DNA from: DAIODI01 sp046349255
GTDB taxonomy: Bacteria; Pseudomonadota; Alphaproteobacteria; Rhizobiales; Aestuariivirgaceae
Assembly: GCA_046349255.1 (NCBI GenBank)
Contig: JAXMCR010000002.1
Span: 1,178,001-1,242,000 of the forward strand
Direction: 5' to 3'
DNA length: 64,000 bases
Shown here: in pieces, positions 24,254-35,267 of the stretch
How the letters are laid out: the number at the start of each line of letters is the position of its first letter
How positions within the stretch are numbered: the first letter of the stretch is position 1
Translations under genes and position numbers: made by a program
The notes under the pieces: model-generated
The model's database searches: none
Told to the model about the DNA's origin: nothing
What the model saw: the letters and a program-made list of their open reading frames with translations, nothing else

Positions 24254-25585
24254 CTAGAGACCGGCGATCGGCTGAAGCTTCGTGCCGTCGACGAAGCGCG
24301 AGTAGCGGAACGGTTCCGGGTCGACGACCGGCGCCTTGCCGGTGACGAGGTCGGCCATCAGCTTGCCCGCACCCGGCCCGAGGCCGAAGCCATGGCCGGA
24401 GAAGCCGGTCGCGACGTAGAGGCCGGGATGACCCTCGACGCCGGAAATCACCGGCACCGCGTCGGGCGTCGCGTCGATCGCACCGGCCCAGGTCTGCGCG
24501 ACGCGGGCGGGCGTGAAGGCGGGGAACGTCTTCTTCAGGCTGGCGAAGGCCTCGTCGAGGATCGGCTGCACGGGCTCGGGATCGAGCGTGCGCACCTGCT
24601 CGAACGGCGTGACCTCGTCCGGCTTCCAGCGGCGGGCGAGCCTTGCCTCTTCGATGAACCCGCGCCCGAGCCGGAGGCGCAGGCCGCCCAAATCCTGGCG
24701 CAGCACGGGGAGGAAATCGAAGAACAGGCGGAACGAGTCGGGCGTGATATCGGCGACCGACAGGTGGCGGTGCGCGACCGTATAGCCGCCGTCGTAGCGC
24801 TTGCGCACGGCGAACTTCTTGCCTGCGCCGCTCGTCTCGAGGCCTGCGTCGATCGGCTCCGTGCGCAGCACGCTGTTGACGACGACGAGCTGCGGCAGCG
24901 GCACGCCTGCGTTGCCGAGGAACCGCCGCGACCACGCACCGCCCGCCACCACGACCGAAGCGCAGCGGATCGTGCCGCGCTCGGTCACCACGCCGCTCAC
25001 GCGGCCGGCTTCCGTCTCGATCGAGCGCACCGCGCAGCGCGTCAGGATTTTTGCGCCGTGGCGTCGGGCCGCCGTCGCGAGTGCCGGCGCCGCCTTCTGC
25101 GGTTCGGCACGCCCGTCCGAGGGCGTGTAGAGACCGCCGTGCCACTTGACCGTGGACCCGGGCATGAGGCGCGACGCTTCCTCGCCCGACACGAGCCGCG
25201 ACTGCAGCTGCCACGGCTTGCCGTAGCTCTCGTACCAGTCGGCCTTCTGCTTGAGTTCGTCCGGCGTTTCGGCGAGGTAGAGGATGCCGCACTGCCGGAA
25301 GCCTGTCTCGCTGCCGACGCGCTGGTTCATCCCGCGCCAGAGATCGAGCGACACGCGGATCAGCGGAATCTCGCGCGGGTCGCGGCCGGTCTGCCGGCAC
25401 CAGCCCCAGTTCCGGCTGGACTGCTCGGCACCGACCTCGCCCTTTTCGCACAGCGCGACGGACACGCCCCGTTCGGCGAGTTCGAGCGCCGTCGACACGC
25501 CGATGATGCCGCCGCCGATGACGACCACGTCGACACGGTCGGGCAACGCCTCGTCGGGCACGAAGGAATCGAGCGGGGGATGCAT
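24254..25585 (-). CDS. FAD-binding oxidoreductase, DAO family
   Basis: A 443-residue glycine/D-amino-acid oxidase-like flavoprotein. Rossmann motif VVVIGGGIIGVSTALELAERG is at residues 20-40. RNWGWCRQTGRDPREIPL near 58-75 is a feature seen in a Rhizobiales-rich branch of DAO proteins, and TGFSGHGFGLGPGAGK closes the FAD site near the C-terminus. The substrate is likely an amino acid or opine-like secondary amine, but sequence cannot tell. It lies downstream of xerC on the same strand, separated by 18 bp, and converges with lpd. Confidence 0.85.
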   Translation of the reverse strand: MHPPLDSFVPDEALPDRVDVVVIGGGIIGVSTALELAERGVSVALCEKGEVGAEQSSRNWGWCRQTGRDPREIPLIRVSLDLWRGMNQRVGSETGFRQCGILYLAETPDELKQKADWYESYGKPWQLQSRLVSGEEASRLMPGSTVKWHGGLYTPSDGRAEPQKAAPALATAARRHGAKILTRCAVRSIETEAGRVSGVVTERGTIRCASVVVAGGAWSRRFLGNAGVPLPQLVVVNSVLRTEPIDAGLETSGAGKKFAVRKRYDGGYTVAHRHLSVADITPDSFRLFFDFLPVLRQDLGGLRLRLGRGFIEEARLARRWKPDEVTPFEQVRTLDPEPVQPILDEAFASLKKTFPAFTPARVAQTWAGAIDATPDAVPVISGVEGHPGLYVATGFSGHGFGLGPGAGKLMADLVTGKAPVVDPEPFRYSRFVDGTKLQPIAGL

Positions 25586-25603
25586 GCGCCTCTATGGGAT
25601 GAG

Positions 25604-26545
25604 TCAGCCGAACGCCTTGCGATACTGGCTCAGGAGATGCGTTCGATCCACCCCCGTGTAAACCTGCGTCGTCGAAAGGCTGGCATGCCCCAGAAGCTCC
25701 TGGATCGCGCGCAGGTCCGCGCCGGCCGAGAGCAGGTGCGTCGCGAACGAATGGCGAAGCGCGTGCGGGGTTGCAGTCTCGGGGAGGCCAAGCGCCGAGC
25801 GCAGCCGTTCTAGGAGGAGCTGCACCAGTCGCGGGCTGAGGGGCCCGCCCTTTGCGCCGCGGAACAGCGCCTCGCCCTTCGGCAGCGCGAAGGGGCAGAG
25901 GCTCGTGTAGCGCTCGACCGCCTCGTTGATCGCCGGGAGCACGGGCACTTCGCGCGTCTTCCCACCCTTGCCGGTGATGCGCAGCGTGCTGGCGGGAAGG
26001 TCGCCGCGCTTCAGGCCGAGCGCTTCCGACACGCGCAGGCCGCAGCCGTAGAGGAGCAGCAGCACCGCATGGTCGCGCGCCGTGATCCAGTCGGGCGCGT
26101 CCGGATCGGCATGATCGTCGAGCGTCGTGCGCGCGGCGTCGACGGAGAGCGCCTTGGGCAGCGCCTTTGCGAGCTTCGGCTGCTGCACCGCGCTGAGCGC
26201 GGGGTTGCGTACGCCGAGCGCCTTGTCGAGATGGCGGAAGAACGAGCGGATGGCTGAAAGCTGGCGCGCCAGCGTGCGGCTGGCCGCGCTGTCCGTCGCC
26301 CGGCGATGCGCGAGGAAGGCCCTGAAATCGGCCGGCGCGAGCTGGCGGAGGTCGTCAAGCGTCGGCGACTGGCCGAGATGGTCGTCGAGGAACGCCGCGA
26401 ACTGCCGCAGGTCGCGGGCATAGGCTTCGACGGTCTTTGCCGCCGCGCCCCGGCTTCCCGCAAGCGTGCCGATCCACGCCACGGCGGCGGCCGTCGCGTC
26501 GGGCGCGAATCCATGGAAGAGCAGATCGTCGGCCGGCTGGTCCAT
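25604..26545 (-). CDS. xerC: Tyrosine recombinase XerC
   Basis: Site-specific recombinase that with XerD resolves chromosome dimers at dif, 313 residues. N-terminal SAM-like domain (about 17-110: SRGAAAKTVEAYARDLRQF). The catalytic domain holds Arg in YGCGLRVSEALGL, Lys in ITGKGGKTREVPVL, the HxxR pair in HALRHSFATHLLSAGADL, and LGHASLSTTQVYTGVD with the second His and nucleophile Tyr. All six catalytic positions are present. Housekeeping position near fsa and priA argues against a phage integrase. Confidence 0.93.
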   Translation of the reverse strand: MDQPADDLLFHGFAPDATAAAVAWIGTLAGSRGAAAKTVEAYARDLRQFAAFLDDHLGQSPTLDDLRQLAPADFRAFLAHRRATDSAASRTLARQLSAIRSFFRHLDKALGVRNPALSAVQQPKLAKALPKALSVDAARTTLDDHADPDAPDWITARDHAVLLLLYGCGLRVSEALGLKRGDLPASTLRITGKGGKTREVPVLPAINEAVERYTSLCPFALPKGEALFRGAKGGPLSPRLVQLLLERLRSALGLPETATPHALRHSFATHLLSAGADLRAIQELLGHASLSTTQVYTGVDRTHLLSQYRKAFG

Positions 26546-26600
26546 CGCCAGCCGACTTTGCCGCTTCGCTGGTTAGCGCGCGATTACCGGCGCGTGGCCG

Positions 26601-27002
26601 TCACTTCTCGCCGACGTAGGCGACGGCCTCGATCTCGACCAGCATTTCGGGTTCGGCGAGGACGGCGAGCACGGTGGTGCGGGCCGGCGGGTCCTTGGAG
26701 AACACCTTCTTGAATTCCTTGTTCATCGCCGCGAAGTAGCGCATGTCCGAAAGGTAGACGTTGCACTTCAACACGTCGCGCGGCGTCGCGCCGGCGGCCT
26801 CGAGCACCGCCTTCAGGTTCTTCAGCACCTGCCGCGTCTGCGCCGCGACGTCGCCTAGGCCGACGAGCCGCTTCTTCTCGTCCCAGGCGACGAGGCCCGC
26901 CGTGTAGACCATCCCGTTCGGCGCCTTGGTGCCGGCGGAATAGGGGTAGTCGTCGTGGGGCAGGTACGACAGCGCCTTCGTCCGGACGACGGTCTTGGGC
27001 AT
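26601..27002 (-). CDS. RidA (YjgF/YER057c/UK114) family protein
   Basis: A 133-residue chorismate-mutase-like trimeric protein. Rid proteins hydrolyse reactive enamine/imine intermediates from PLP enzymes. The conserved Arg is present in PPARTTVLAVLAEPEMLVEIEAVAYV near the C-terminus, so deaminase activity is plausible; subgroup members often act on other substrates. It lies between xerC and fsa on the leftward strand, 36 bp from fsa. Confidence 0.9.
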   Translation of the reverse strand: MPKTVVRTKALSYLPHDDYPYSAGTKAPNGMVYTAGLVAWDEKKRLVGLGDVAAQTRQVLKNLKAVLEAAGATPRDVLKCNVYLSDMRYFAAMNKEFKKVFSKDPPARTTVLAVLAEPEMLVEIEAVAYVGEK

Positions 27003-27038
27003 GAGTGCGGCTCCTGTTCTTTTTTGGTGAGAAACGGT

Positions 27039-27692
27039 TCAGAGGATCGACTGGCCGGTCTTCTTCCAGTCGGCCGTGAAGAGCTCGATCCCCTTGTCGG
27101 TGAGCGGGTGCTTGACCAGCGTCTTGAGCACCGACGGTGGCACGGTCGCGACGTCGGCGCCCGCCATCGCGGCGTACTTCACGTGGTTCACGGTGCGGAT
27201 CGAGGCCGCGAGGATTTCTGTCGTGTAGTCGTAGTTGTCGTAGATCTGGCGGATCTCCTCGATGAGCTCCATGCCGTCGAGGCCCGCATCGTCGAGGCGG
27301 CCGATGAAGGGCGAGACGAACGTCGCGCCGGCCTTCGCGGCGAGCAGCGCCTGGTTGGCGTTGAAGCACAAGGTGACGTTCACCATCGTGCCGCCCTGGG
27401 TCAACGTGCGGCAGGCCTTCAGCCCGTCCCAGGTGAGGGGCACCTTCACCGCCACGTTGTCGGCGATCTGCGCGAGATGCCGGCCCTCGGCGACCATACC
27501 GTCGGCATCGAGCGCGGTGACCTCGGCGCTGACCGGTCCCTCGACGATTCTGCAGATCTCCTTCACCGTGGTCTTGAAGTCGCCGCCGGCCTTCGCGACG
27601 AGGCTCGGGTTCGTCGTCACGCCGTCGAGCAGACCCATGGCCGCAAGCTCGCGAATCTCGTTGAGGTCGGCAGTGTCGGCGAAGAATTTCAT
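27039..27692 (-). CDS. fsa: Fructose-6-phosphate aldolase / small transaldolase
   Basis: A 217-residue TIM-barrel enzyme of the TalC/FSA group (transaldolase or fructose-6-phosphate aldolase). It opens MKFFADTADLNEIRELAAMG; TTNPSLVAKAG gives the phosphate/substrate loop, and VAVKVPLTWDGLKACRTL holds the Schiff-base Lys near residue 84. The size fits FSA/TalC decamers rather than full-length TalB. It is divergent from priA, with 88 bp between starts, a common order in Rhizobiales. Confidence 0.92.
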   Translation of the reverse strand: MKFFADTADLNEIRELAAMGLLDGVTTNPSLVAKAGGDFKTTVKEICRIVEGPVSAEVTALDADGMVAEGRHLAQIADNVAVKVPLTWDGLKACRTLTQGGTMVNVTLCFNANQALLAAKAGATFVSPFIGRLDDAGLDGMELIEEIRQIYDNYDYTTEILAASIRTVNHVKYAAMAGADVATVPPSVLKTLVKHPLTDKGIELFTADWKKTGQSIL

Positions 27693-27780
27693 CGGGCTCT
27701 CGCAAGGCTGTGAACGAACGGCGGCCGGACGCTAGCACGCCTTTGCGGGCGGGCGAAGTCGCGTCATACACTCGCCGGCA

Positions 27781-29949
27781 ATGACCCGGACCCAGACCGT
27801 CGAAGTGCTCCTCCCCTACGCGCTCGAGGGGCCGTACACCTATCTCGTACCGGACGACCTCGACGTGGCCGAGGGCGACTACGTGCGCGTGCCGCTCGGC
27901 CCCCGGCACGTCATCGGCGTCGTGTGGGGCAGTGGCCGCCCGCCGCCGGACAAGGCGAAGCTCCGGCCGATCGCCGAACGCTACGACGTGCCGCCGCTGT
28001 CGCCCCTGATGCGGCGGTTCATCGATTGGGTCGCGGCCTATTACCTCGAGGCGCAAGGCTCGATCCTTCGGCTCGGCCTGCGCGCGCCGGGCGTGTTCGG
28101 CGGCCCGAAGGAGACGGTCGCCTATATCCGCGGCAACGTCACGCCCGACCGCCTCACGCCGCAGCGCCGCCGCGTCCTCGATGCCGCCGCCCAAGGGTTT
28201 CCGATGAAGGCGGGGGAACTCGCGCAAGAGGCGGGCACCAGCACCGCGGTGGTGAAGGGGCTCGTCGAGGCCGGCGCGCTGGTTGCTGTCGCCCTGCCGG
28301 CGTTCCAGCCGTTCCGGGCGCCGGACCCGGACGGCGAACGGGTCGACCTCACGGGCGAACAGCAGGCGGCGGCGGCGATGCTGCGCGAGACGGTCGAGGC
28401 GGAGAAGTTCGCGGTGACGCTGCTCGACGGGGTGACGGGCTCCGGCAAGACCGAGGTCTATTTCGAGGCCATGGCGGAGGCCTTCGCGCAAGGCCGCCAG
28501 GTGCTGCTGCTCCTGCCCGAGATCGCGCTCACCGGCTCGTTCCTCGAACGCATCGAGCGACGGTTTCGCGCAGCGCCCGCCGAGTGGCACTCGGGCGTCA
28601 GGCCGCGCGAGCGCGAGCGGGTATGGCGGGCGGTCTCGACGGGGGAGGCGAAGATCGTGGTCGGCGCGCGCTCGGCGCTGTTCCTGCCGTGGCAGTCGCT
28701 CGGCCTGATCGTCGTCGACGAGGAGCACGAGGCCGCCTTCAAGCAGGAGGACGGGGCGAACTACCACGCACGCGACATGGCGGTGGTGCTGGGCTCGCTC
28801 GGGCGGTTCCCGGTGGTGCTCTCCTCGGCGACGCCGTCGCTCGAAAGCCTCGTCAACGCCGACCGCGGCCGCTACGCGCACGTGCACCTGAAGCGGCGTG
28901 CCGGAAGTCGTCCGGACCTGCCGCCGCTCGACCTGATCGACATGCGCTTCGAAGGCCCCTCGCCCGGCCAGTGGCTTGCGCCGCGCCTCGTCGAGGAGAT
29001 CGCCCGGACGCTCAAGGAGGGCGACCAGGCCCTGCTGTTCCTCAACCGCCGGGGCTATGCGCCGCTGACGCTGTGCCGGGCCTGCGGGCATCGCATCCAC
29101 TGTCCGAACTGCGCGGCCTGGCTCGTCGAGCACCGCTTCCGGCGCATCCTCATGTGCCACCACTGCGGCCACCAGGAACCGGTGCCGGAGGCGTGCCCGA
29201 AGTGCGGGGCAACCCACGCGCTGGTGCCGCTCGGCCCCGGCATCGAGCGCGTCGCCGAGGAAGCGAAGGTGTTGTTCCCGGAGGCCGCGATCACGGTGCT
29301 CTCCTCCGACCTGTCGCGCGGTACGCTGCTCAAGGACGCGCTGCGCGATGCGGCGGAGGGGCGCTACAACCTGATCGTCGGGACGCAGCTCGTCGCCAAG
29401 GGCCACCACTTCCCGCACCTCACGTTCTCCGGCGTGATCGACGCCGACCTCGCGCTCGAGACCACCGATCCGCGCGCCGGCGAGCGCACCTGGCAAGTGC
29501 TGGCGCAAGTCGCCGGCCGCGCCGGGCGCGGCGAGCGGCCCGGCCGTGCGCTCGTCCAGACCTACCTGCCGGGCCATCCGTTGATGCAGGCGCTGAAGCG
29601 CGGCGACCGTGACGGGTTCCTTGCGCACGAGCGCAAGATCCGCGAGGCGGCGGGCATGCCGCCGTTCGGCCGTCTCGCAGCTGTCATCGTTTCCGGCGAG
29701 GATCCGGTCGAGGCGGAGCGGTTCGCGGGCGGCCTGGCGCGCCTCATCCCTTCGACGAAGGACGTGACGGTGCTGGGGCCCGCGCCTGCGCCGCTCGCCG
29801 TCATCCAGGGCCGCCACCGCTTCCGGTTTCTGGTCAAGTCGGCGCGCGATGTCGACATTCAGGCATTCCTGCGCGCGTGGCTTGCAGGAGCCCGCACCAG
29901 AGGCACGCTTCGGCTCGCAATCGACGTCGATCCCTACAGCTTCCAGTGA
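27781..29949 (+). CDS. priA: Primosomal protein N' (PriA replication-restart helicase)
   Basis: A 722-residue superfamily-2 3'-to-5' helicase that reloads the replisome at stalled forks. N-terminal 3'-DNA-binding domain (1-105); Walker A GVTGSGKT (217-224); DEEH box near 313-316 (VVDEEHEAAFKQED); a zinc-binding insertion at about 431-475 with eight Cys (CRACGHRIHCPNC and CHHCGHQEPVPEACPKCG); helicase lobe 2 with LIVGTQLVAKGHHFPHL; and the C-terminal domain. No Shine-Dalgarno is evident before the ATG. Confidence 0.95.
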   Translation: MTRTQTVEVLLPYALEGPYTYLVPDDLDVAEGDYVRVPLGPRHVIGVVWGSGRPPPDKAKLRPIAERYDVPPLSPLMRRFIDWVAAYYLEAQGSILRLGLRAPGVFGGPKETVAYIRGNVTPDRLTPQRRRVLDAAAQGFPMKAGELAQEAGTSTAVVKGLVEAGALVAVALPAFQPFRAPDPDGERVDLTGEQQAAAAMLRETVEAEKFAVTLLDGVTGSGKTEVYFEAMAEAFAQGRQVLLLLPEIALTGSFLERIERRFRAAPAEWHSGVRPRERERVWRAVSTGEAKIVVGARSALFLPWQSLGLIVVDEEHEAAFKQEDGANYHARDMAVVLGSLGRFPVVLSSATPSLESLVNADRGRYAHVHLKRRAGSRPDLPPLDLIDMRFEGPSPGQWLAPRLVEEIARTLKEGDQALLFLNRRGYAPLTLCRACGHRIHCPNCAAWLVEHRFRRILMCHHCGHQEPVPEACPKCGATHALVPLGPGIERVAEEAKVLFPEAAITVLSSDLSRGTLLKDALRDAAEGRYNLIVGTQLVAKGHHFPHLTFSGVIDADLALETTDPRAGERTWQVLAQVAGRAGRGERPGRALVQTYLPGHPLMQALKRGDRDGFLAHERKIREAAGMPPFGRLAAVIVSGEDPVEAERFAGGLARLIPSTKDVTVLGPAPAPLAVIQGRHRFRFLVKSARDVDIQAFLRAWLAGARTRGTLRLAIDVDPYSFQ

Positions 29950-30031
29950 GGCGAAAGGGCCTGCGTTCACTATCGCGTGTCGTCCCGCGCATGAATCGCG
30001 AAACTTGCGGCATTCCGCCACCGAAGTCGTG

Positions 30032-30060
30032 TTGCGCCGCCCCCAAACCCTGTGTTAGAG
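30032..30060 (+). promoter_or_regulatory. Candidate atp operon promoter
   Basis: TTGCGC (30032-30037) is followed after 15 bp by TGTTAG (30053-30058), or after 17 bp by TTAGAG (30055-30060), about 135 nt before atpH. It is the best-placed candidate in the 244-bp priA-atpH gap, but the hexamers are imperfect. Confidence 0.35.
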
Positions 30061-30193
30061 GGTTCGCGCGGCGCAAGGGGAGCGCGCGACCGCACGGCCG
30101 CTCGCGGCCAAAAACCAGCAGAATTTCCGGCGCCTTGCCGCTTCGCTAACTCGAGCGGTTCCGGCGGCGTTCTTGGGAGAGGCTAACGCGATC

Positions 30194-30750
30194 GTGACGG
30201 CTCAGCAGCACGCAACTGGAATGCCCGGCCGCTACGCCACGGCCCTGTTCGAGCTGGCGAACGAAGCCGGCAAGACCACCGAGGTCGAACGCGATCTCGA
30301 CACCTTCTCGGCCGCCCTTGCCGCCTCCGACGATCTCACCCGCCTCGTGAAGAGCCCGGTGTTCTCCTCCGAAGACCAGGTTTCGGCGCTGACCGCCCTT
30401 CTCGCCAAGATGGGGCTCGGCCAGACGGCGTCGAACTTCATCAAGCTGACGGCGAAGAACCGCCGCCTCTTCGCGCTGCCCGACATGATCAAGGCGTACC
30501 GCGCGATCCTCGCGGACGCCCGCGGCGAAGTCACCGCCGAGGTCACCTCGGCCGAGCCGCTGAAGCCCGACCAGGTGGCCCGCCTCAAGGACGAACTGCG
30601 CTCCGCTCTCGGGCGCGACGTGAAACTGACCGAGACGGTCGACCCCGACATCCTCGGCGGCCTCATCGTGAAGGCCGGCTCGAAGATGGTCGACAGCTCG
30701 CTTCGCACTAAGCTCACCACACTCAAGATTGCCATGAAGGGAACCGGCTG

Positions 30751-30751
<1 letters not shown>
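30194..30751 (+). CDS. atpH: ATP synthase F1 delta subunit (OSCP)
   Basis: Stator subunit linking F1 to the peripheral stalk, 185 residues. GTG at 30194 with GGGAGAGG upstream gives the family start TAQQHATGMPGRYATALFELA. N-terminal helical OSCP domain (to about 110) and the C-terminal signature VDPDILGGLIVKAGSKMVDSS. First gene of atpHAGDC. The Fo genes are elsewhere, as usual in alphaproteobacteria. The stop overlaps the atpA ATG by one base. Confidence 0.94.
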
Positions 30752-32283
<1,532 letters not shown>

Positions 32284-32320
32284 GGTTTTTGGGACCTTAG
32301 GGCCAGGGAGTCACGAGGGC

Positions 32321-33208
32321 ATGGCAAGCCTCAAGGACATGCGCAACCGCATCGCCTCGGTCAAGGCGACGCAGAAGATCACCAAGGCCATGCAGATGGT
32401 GGCCGCGGCGAAGCTGCGCCGGGCGCAGGAAGCGGCGGAAGCGGCGCGTCCGTTCTCGAAGCGCATGAGCGACGTGCTGGCGAGCCTCACGGCGGCCTCC
32501 GCCGGCATGCCGGGCGCTCCGCGGCTGCTTGCCGGGACGGGCGCCGACAGCGTGCATCTGCTTCTCGTGTGCACCGCCGAGCGCGGCCTGTGCGGCGCGT
32601 TCAACTCGTCGATCTCGCGCCTTGCCCGCGACCATGCCGAGCGCCTGCTGCGCGAAGGCAAGACGGTCAAGATGATGTTCGTCGGCAAGAAGGGCTATGA
32701 CGTCCTGAAGCGCAGCTACGCGCGCAACATCGTCGACACGATGGAGATGCGCGGCATCAAGCAGATCGGCTTCGCCAACGCGCAAGCCGTGGCCGACCGC
32801 GTGCTGAAGATGTTCAACGACAACGAGTTCGACGTCTGCACGCTGTTCTATTCGGAGTTCAAGTCGGTGATCTCGCAGGTCCCGACCGCACTGCAGATCA
32901 TCCCGGCGAAATTCGATGCGCCGGCCGGCCAGGGCCAGCAGGCGACGGGCGGGGCGATCTACGAGTACGAGCCCTCGGAAGAGGAGATCCTCGCCGATCT
33001 CCTGCCGCGCAACGTCGCGGTGCAGATCTTCCGCGCGATGCTCGAGAACGCCGCGTCCGAGCAGGGCGCGCGCATGAGCGCAATGGACAACGCGACCCGT
33101 AACGCGGGCGACATGATCAATCGGCTGACGCTGAGCTACAACCGCCAGCGTCAGGCGCAGATCACCAAGGAACTGATCGAAATCATCTCGGGCGCCGAGG
33201 CGGTCTGA
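32321..33208 (+). CDS. atpG: ATP synthase F1 gamma subunit
   Basis: Central rotor shaft, 295 residues. N-terminal coiled-coil helix MASLKDMRNRIASVKATQKI then TKAMQMVAAAKLRRAQ, Rossmann-like middle domain (LLVCTAERGLCGAFNS), and C-terminal helix with EQGARMSAMDNATRNAGDMI and LSYNRQRQAQITKELIEIISG. The ATG at 32321 matches the family start. Confidence 0.96.
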   Translation: MASLKDMRNRIASVKATQKITKAMQMVAAAKLRRAQEAAEAARPFSKRMSDVLASLTAASAGMPGAPRLLAGTGADSVHLLLVCTAERGLCGAFNSSISRLARDHAERLLREGKTVKMMFVGKKGYDVLKRSYARNIVDTMEMRGIKQIGFANAQAVADRVLKMFNDNEFDVCTLFYSEFKSVISQVPTALQIIPAKFDAPAGQGQQATGGAIYEYEPSEEEILADLLPRNVAVQIFRAMLENAASEQGARMSAMDNATRNAGDMINRLTLSYNRQRQAQITKELIEIISGAEAV

Positions 33209-33236
33209 CCGCTTCGCGAAGGAAAGGTTGAAAAAC

Positions 33237-34805
33237 ATGGCCAGGACACCCGCCAAATCTGCTCCCGCTGCCGCGAAGGCCGCAGCCCCGCGCGCCGCTG
33301 CCAAGAAGGCCGCCCCCGCCGACAACGGCGATGTGGCGGTGATGGAGCGCCCGGTCGCCAAGAAGCCGAAGACCACGGTCGGCACGGTCGGCAACGTGCG
33401 TCAGGTGATGGGCGCGGTCGTCGACGTGCAGTTCGACGGCAAGCTGCCGGAAATCCTGAACGCGCTCGAGACGATGAACGGCAACAACCGCCTCGTGCTC
33501 GAGGTCGCCCAGCATCTCGGCGAGAACACGGTCCGCACGATCGCGATGGACTCGACCGAAGGCCTCGTGCGCGGCCAGGAGGTGATCGACACCGGCGCGC
33601 CGATCACAGTGCCGGTCGGCGATGAAACCCTCGGCCGCATCATCAACGTCATCGGCGAGTCGGTGGACGAGGCGGGCCCGGTCAAGACCAACCTCCGCCG
33701 CGCCATCCACCAGCCGGCGCCGGAGTTCGTCGACCAGTCGACGGAAGCGCAGATCCTCGTTACCGGCATCAAGGTCGTTGACCTGCTCGCGCCCTACGCC
33801 AAGGGCGGCAAGATCGGCCTGTTCGGCGGCGCGGGCGTGGGCAAGACCGTGCTGATCATGGAACTCATCAACAACATCGCCAAGGCGCACGGCGGCTACT
33901 CGGTGTTCGCCGGCGTCGGCGAGCGTACCCGCGAAGGCAACGACCTCTATCACGAGATGATCGAGTCGGGCGTGAACAAGAACCCCCACAAGGAGGGTTC
34001 GGCCGCCGGCTCGAAGTGCGCGCTGGTGTACGGCCAGATGAACGAGCCGCCGGGTGCGCGCGCCCGCGTGGCGCTCACCGGCCTGACCGTGGCCGAGCAC
34101 TTCCGCGACCAGGGCCAGGACGTGCTGTTCTTCGTCGACAACATCTTCCGCTTCACGCAGGCGGGCTCGGAAGTGTCGGCGCTGCTCGGCCGCATTCCCT
34201 CGGCGGTCGGTTACCAGCCGACGCTCGCCACCGACATGGGCGCGCTGCAGGAGCGCATCACCACCACCAACAAGGGCTCGATCACGTCCGTGCAGGCGAT
34301 CTACGTGCCGGCCGACGACCTGACCGACCCGGCGCCGGCGACCTCGTTCGCCCACCTTGACGCGACGACCGTGCTGTCGCGCGGGATCGCCGAGAAGGGC
34401 ATCTACCCGGCGGTGGACCCGCTCGACTCGACCTCGCGCATGCTCGACGCCCGCATCATCGGCGAGGAACACTACAACACCGCCCGCCAGGTGCAGTCGA
34501 TCCTCCAGCGCTATAAGTCGCTGCAGGACATCATCGCGATCCTGGGCATGGACGAGCTTTCCGAAGAGGACAAGCTGACGGTGGCGCGCGCCCGCAAGAT
34601 CGAGCGCTTCCTGTCGCAGCCGTTCTTCGTGGCCGAGGTGTTCACCGGCTCACCGGGCAAGCTCGTGTCGCTCGAGGACACGATCAAGGGCTTCAAGGGC
34701 CTGTGCGAAGGCAAGTACGATCACCTGCCGGAAGCCGCCTTCTACATGGTGGGCTCGATCGACGAGGCCATCGAGAAGGCGCAGAAGCTCGCGGCCGAGG
34801 CCTGA
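33237..34805 (+). CDS. atpD: ATP synthase F1 beta subunit with Ala/Lys-rich N-terminal extension
   Basis: Catalytic subunit, 522 residues. Walker A GGAGVGKT is near 197-204, catalytic Glu in GVGERTREGNDLYHEM, and Walker B in DVLFFVDNIFRFTQAG. The core begins near residue 50 (VGNVRQVMGAVVDVQF). The first roughly 45 residues are low-complexity Ala/Lys/Pro, like histone tails and like the extended AtpD of several Hyphomicrobiales. The ATG at 33237 with GAAGGAAAGG upstream is used; an in-frame TTG at 33228 is less likely. Confidence 0.96.
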   Translation: MARTPAKSAPAAAKAAAPRAAAKKAAPADNGDVAVMERPVAKKPKTTVGTVGNVRQVMGAVVDVQFDGKLPEILNALETMNGNNRLVLEVAQHLGENTVRTIAMDSTEGLVRGQEVIDTGAPITVPVGDETLGRIINVIGESVDEAGPVKTNLRRAIHQPAPEFVDQSTEAQILVTGIKVVDLLAPYAKGGKIGLFGGAGVGKTVLIMELINNIAKAHGGYSVFAGVGERTREGNDLYHEMIESGVNKNPHKEGSAAGSKCALVYGQMNEPPGARARVALTGLTVAEHFRDQGQDVLFFVDNIFRFTQAGSEVSALLGRIPSAVGYQPTLATDMGALQERITTTNKGSITSVQAIYVPADDLTDPAPATSFAHLDATTVLSRGIAEKGIYPAVDPLDSTSRMLDARIIGEEHYNTARQVQSILQRYKSLQDIIAILGMDELSEEDKLTVARARKIERFLSQPFFVAEVFTGSPGKLVSLEDTIKGFKGLCEGKYDHLPEAAFYMVGSIDEAIEKAQKLAAEA

Positions 34806-34842
34806 GCCGCAGCGCGGCCGGCCGTTCGGGAAAGGCAAGACG

Positions 34843-35238
34843 ATGGCGTTGAAGTTCGATCTCGTGTCGCCCGAGCGGCTCTTGTTCTCGGGCGATGTGC
34901 GGCAGGTCGTGGTGCCGGGCATGGACGGCGAGTTCACGGTGCTCGAGAACCACGCGCCGCTGGTGTCGACGCTGAAGCCCGGTGTCGTCACGGTGACGGG
35001 TGCGGACGGCAAGTCGGAGCGCATCTTCGTCGGCGGCGGGTTCGCGGAAGTGAACCCGAAGGGTCTCACCATCCTCGCCGAGGAGGCGATGCCGGTGGCG
35101 GAGCTTTCGCCCGAGAAGATCGCGCGCGACATCAAGGACGCCGAGGAAGACCTCGCCGACGCCAAGGACGATGCTTCCCGCCAGCGCGCCCACCAGTTGA
35201 TCGGGCACCTGAAGGAGCTCCAGTCGGCAGTGCGCTGA
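34843..35238 (+). CDS. atpC: ATP synthase F1 epsilon subunit
   Basis: Rotor and regulatory subunit, 131 residues. The N-terminal beta-sandwich contains KFDLVSPERLLFSGDVRQVV and PGMDGEFTVLENHAPLVSTL; the short C-terminal helices hold the regulatory region (DIKDAEEDLADAKDDASRQ). Last gene of atpHAGDC; a hairpin terminator made from a palindromic repeat follows 32 bp after its stop. Confidence 0.95.
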   Translation: MALKFDLVSPERLLFSGDVRQVVVPGMDGEFTVLENHAPLVSTLKPGVVTVTGADGKSERIFVGGGFAEVNPKGLTILAEEAMPVAELSPEKIARDIKDAEEDLADAKDDASRQRAHQLIGHLKELQSAVR

Positions 35239-35267
35239 CGCCCGCTTTCTCAACGTTGCGCAAGTCG

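Noticed and set aside
25604..26545. Tyrosine recombinase as sign of a mobile element
   Set aside because: Sequence and position (beside ridA, fsa and priA) fit housekeeping XerC.
26584..30021. 1145-codon leftward open frame across ridA, fsa and priA
   Set aside because: It is a frame-shifted shadow of three certain genes on both strands, with low-complexity Arg-rich translation.
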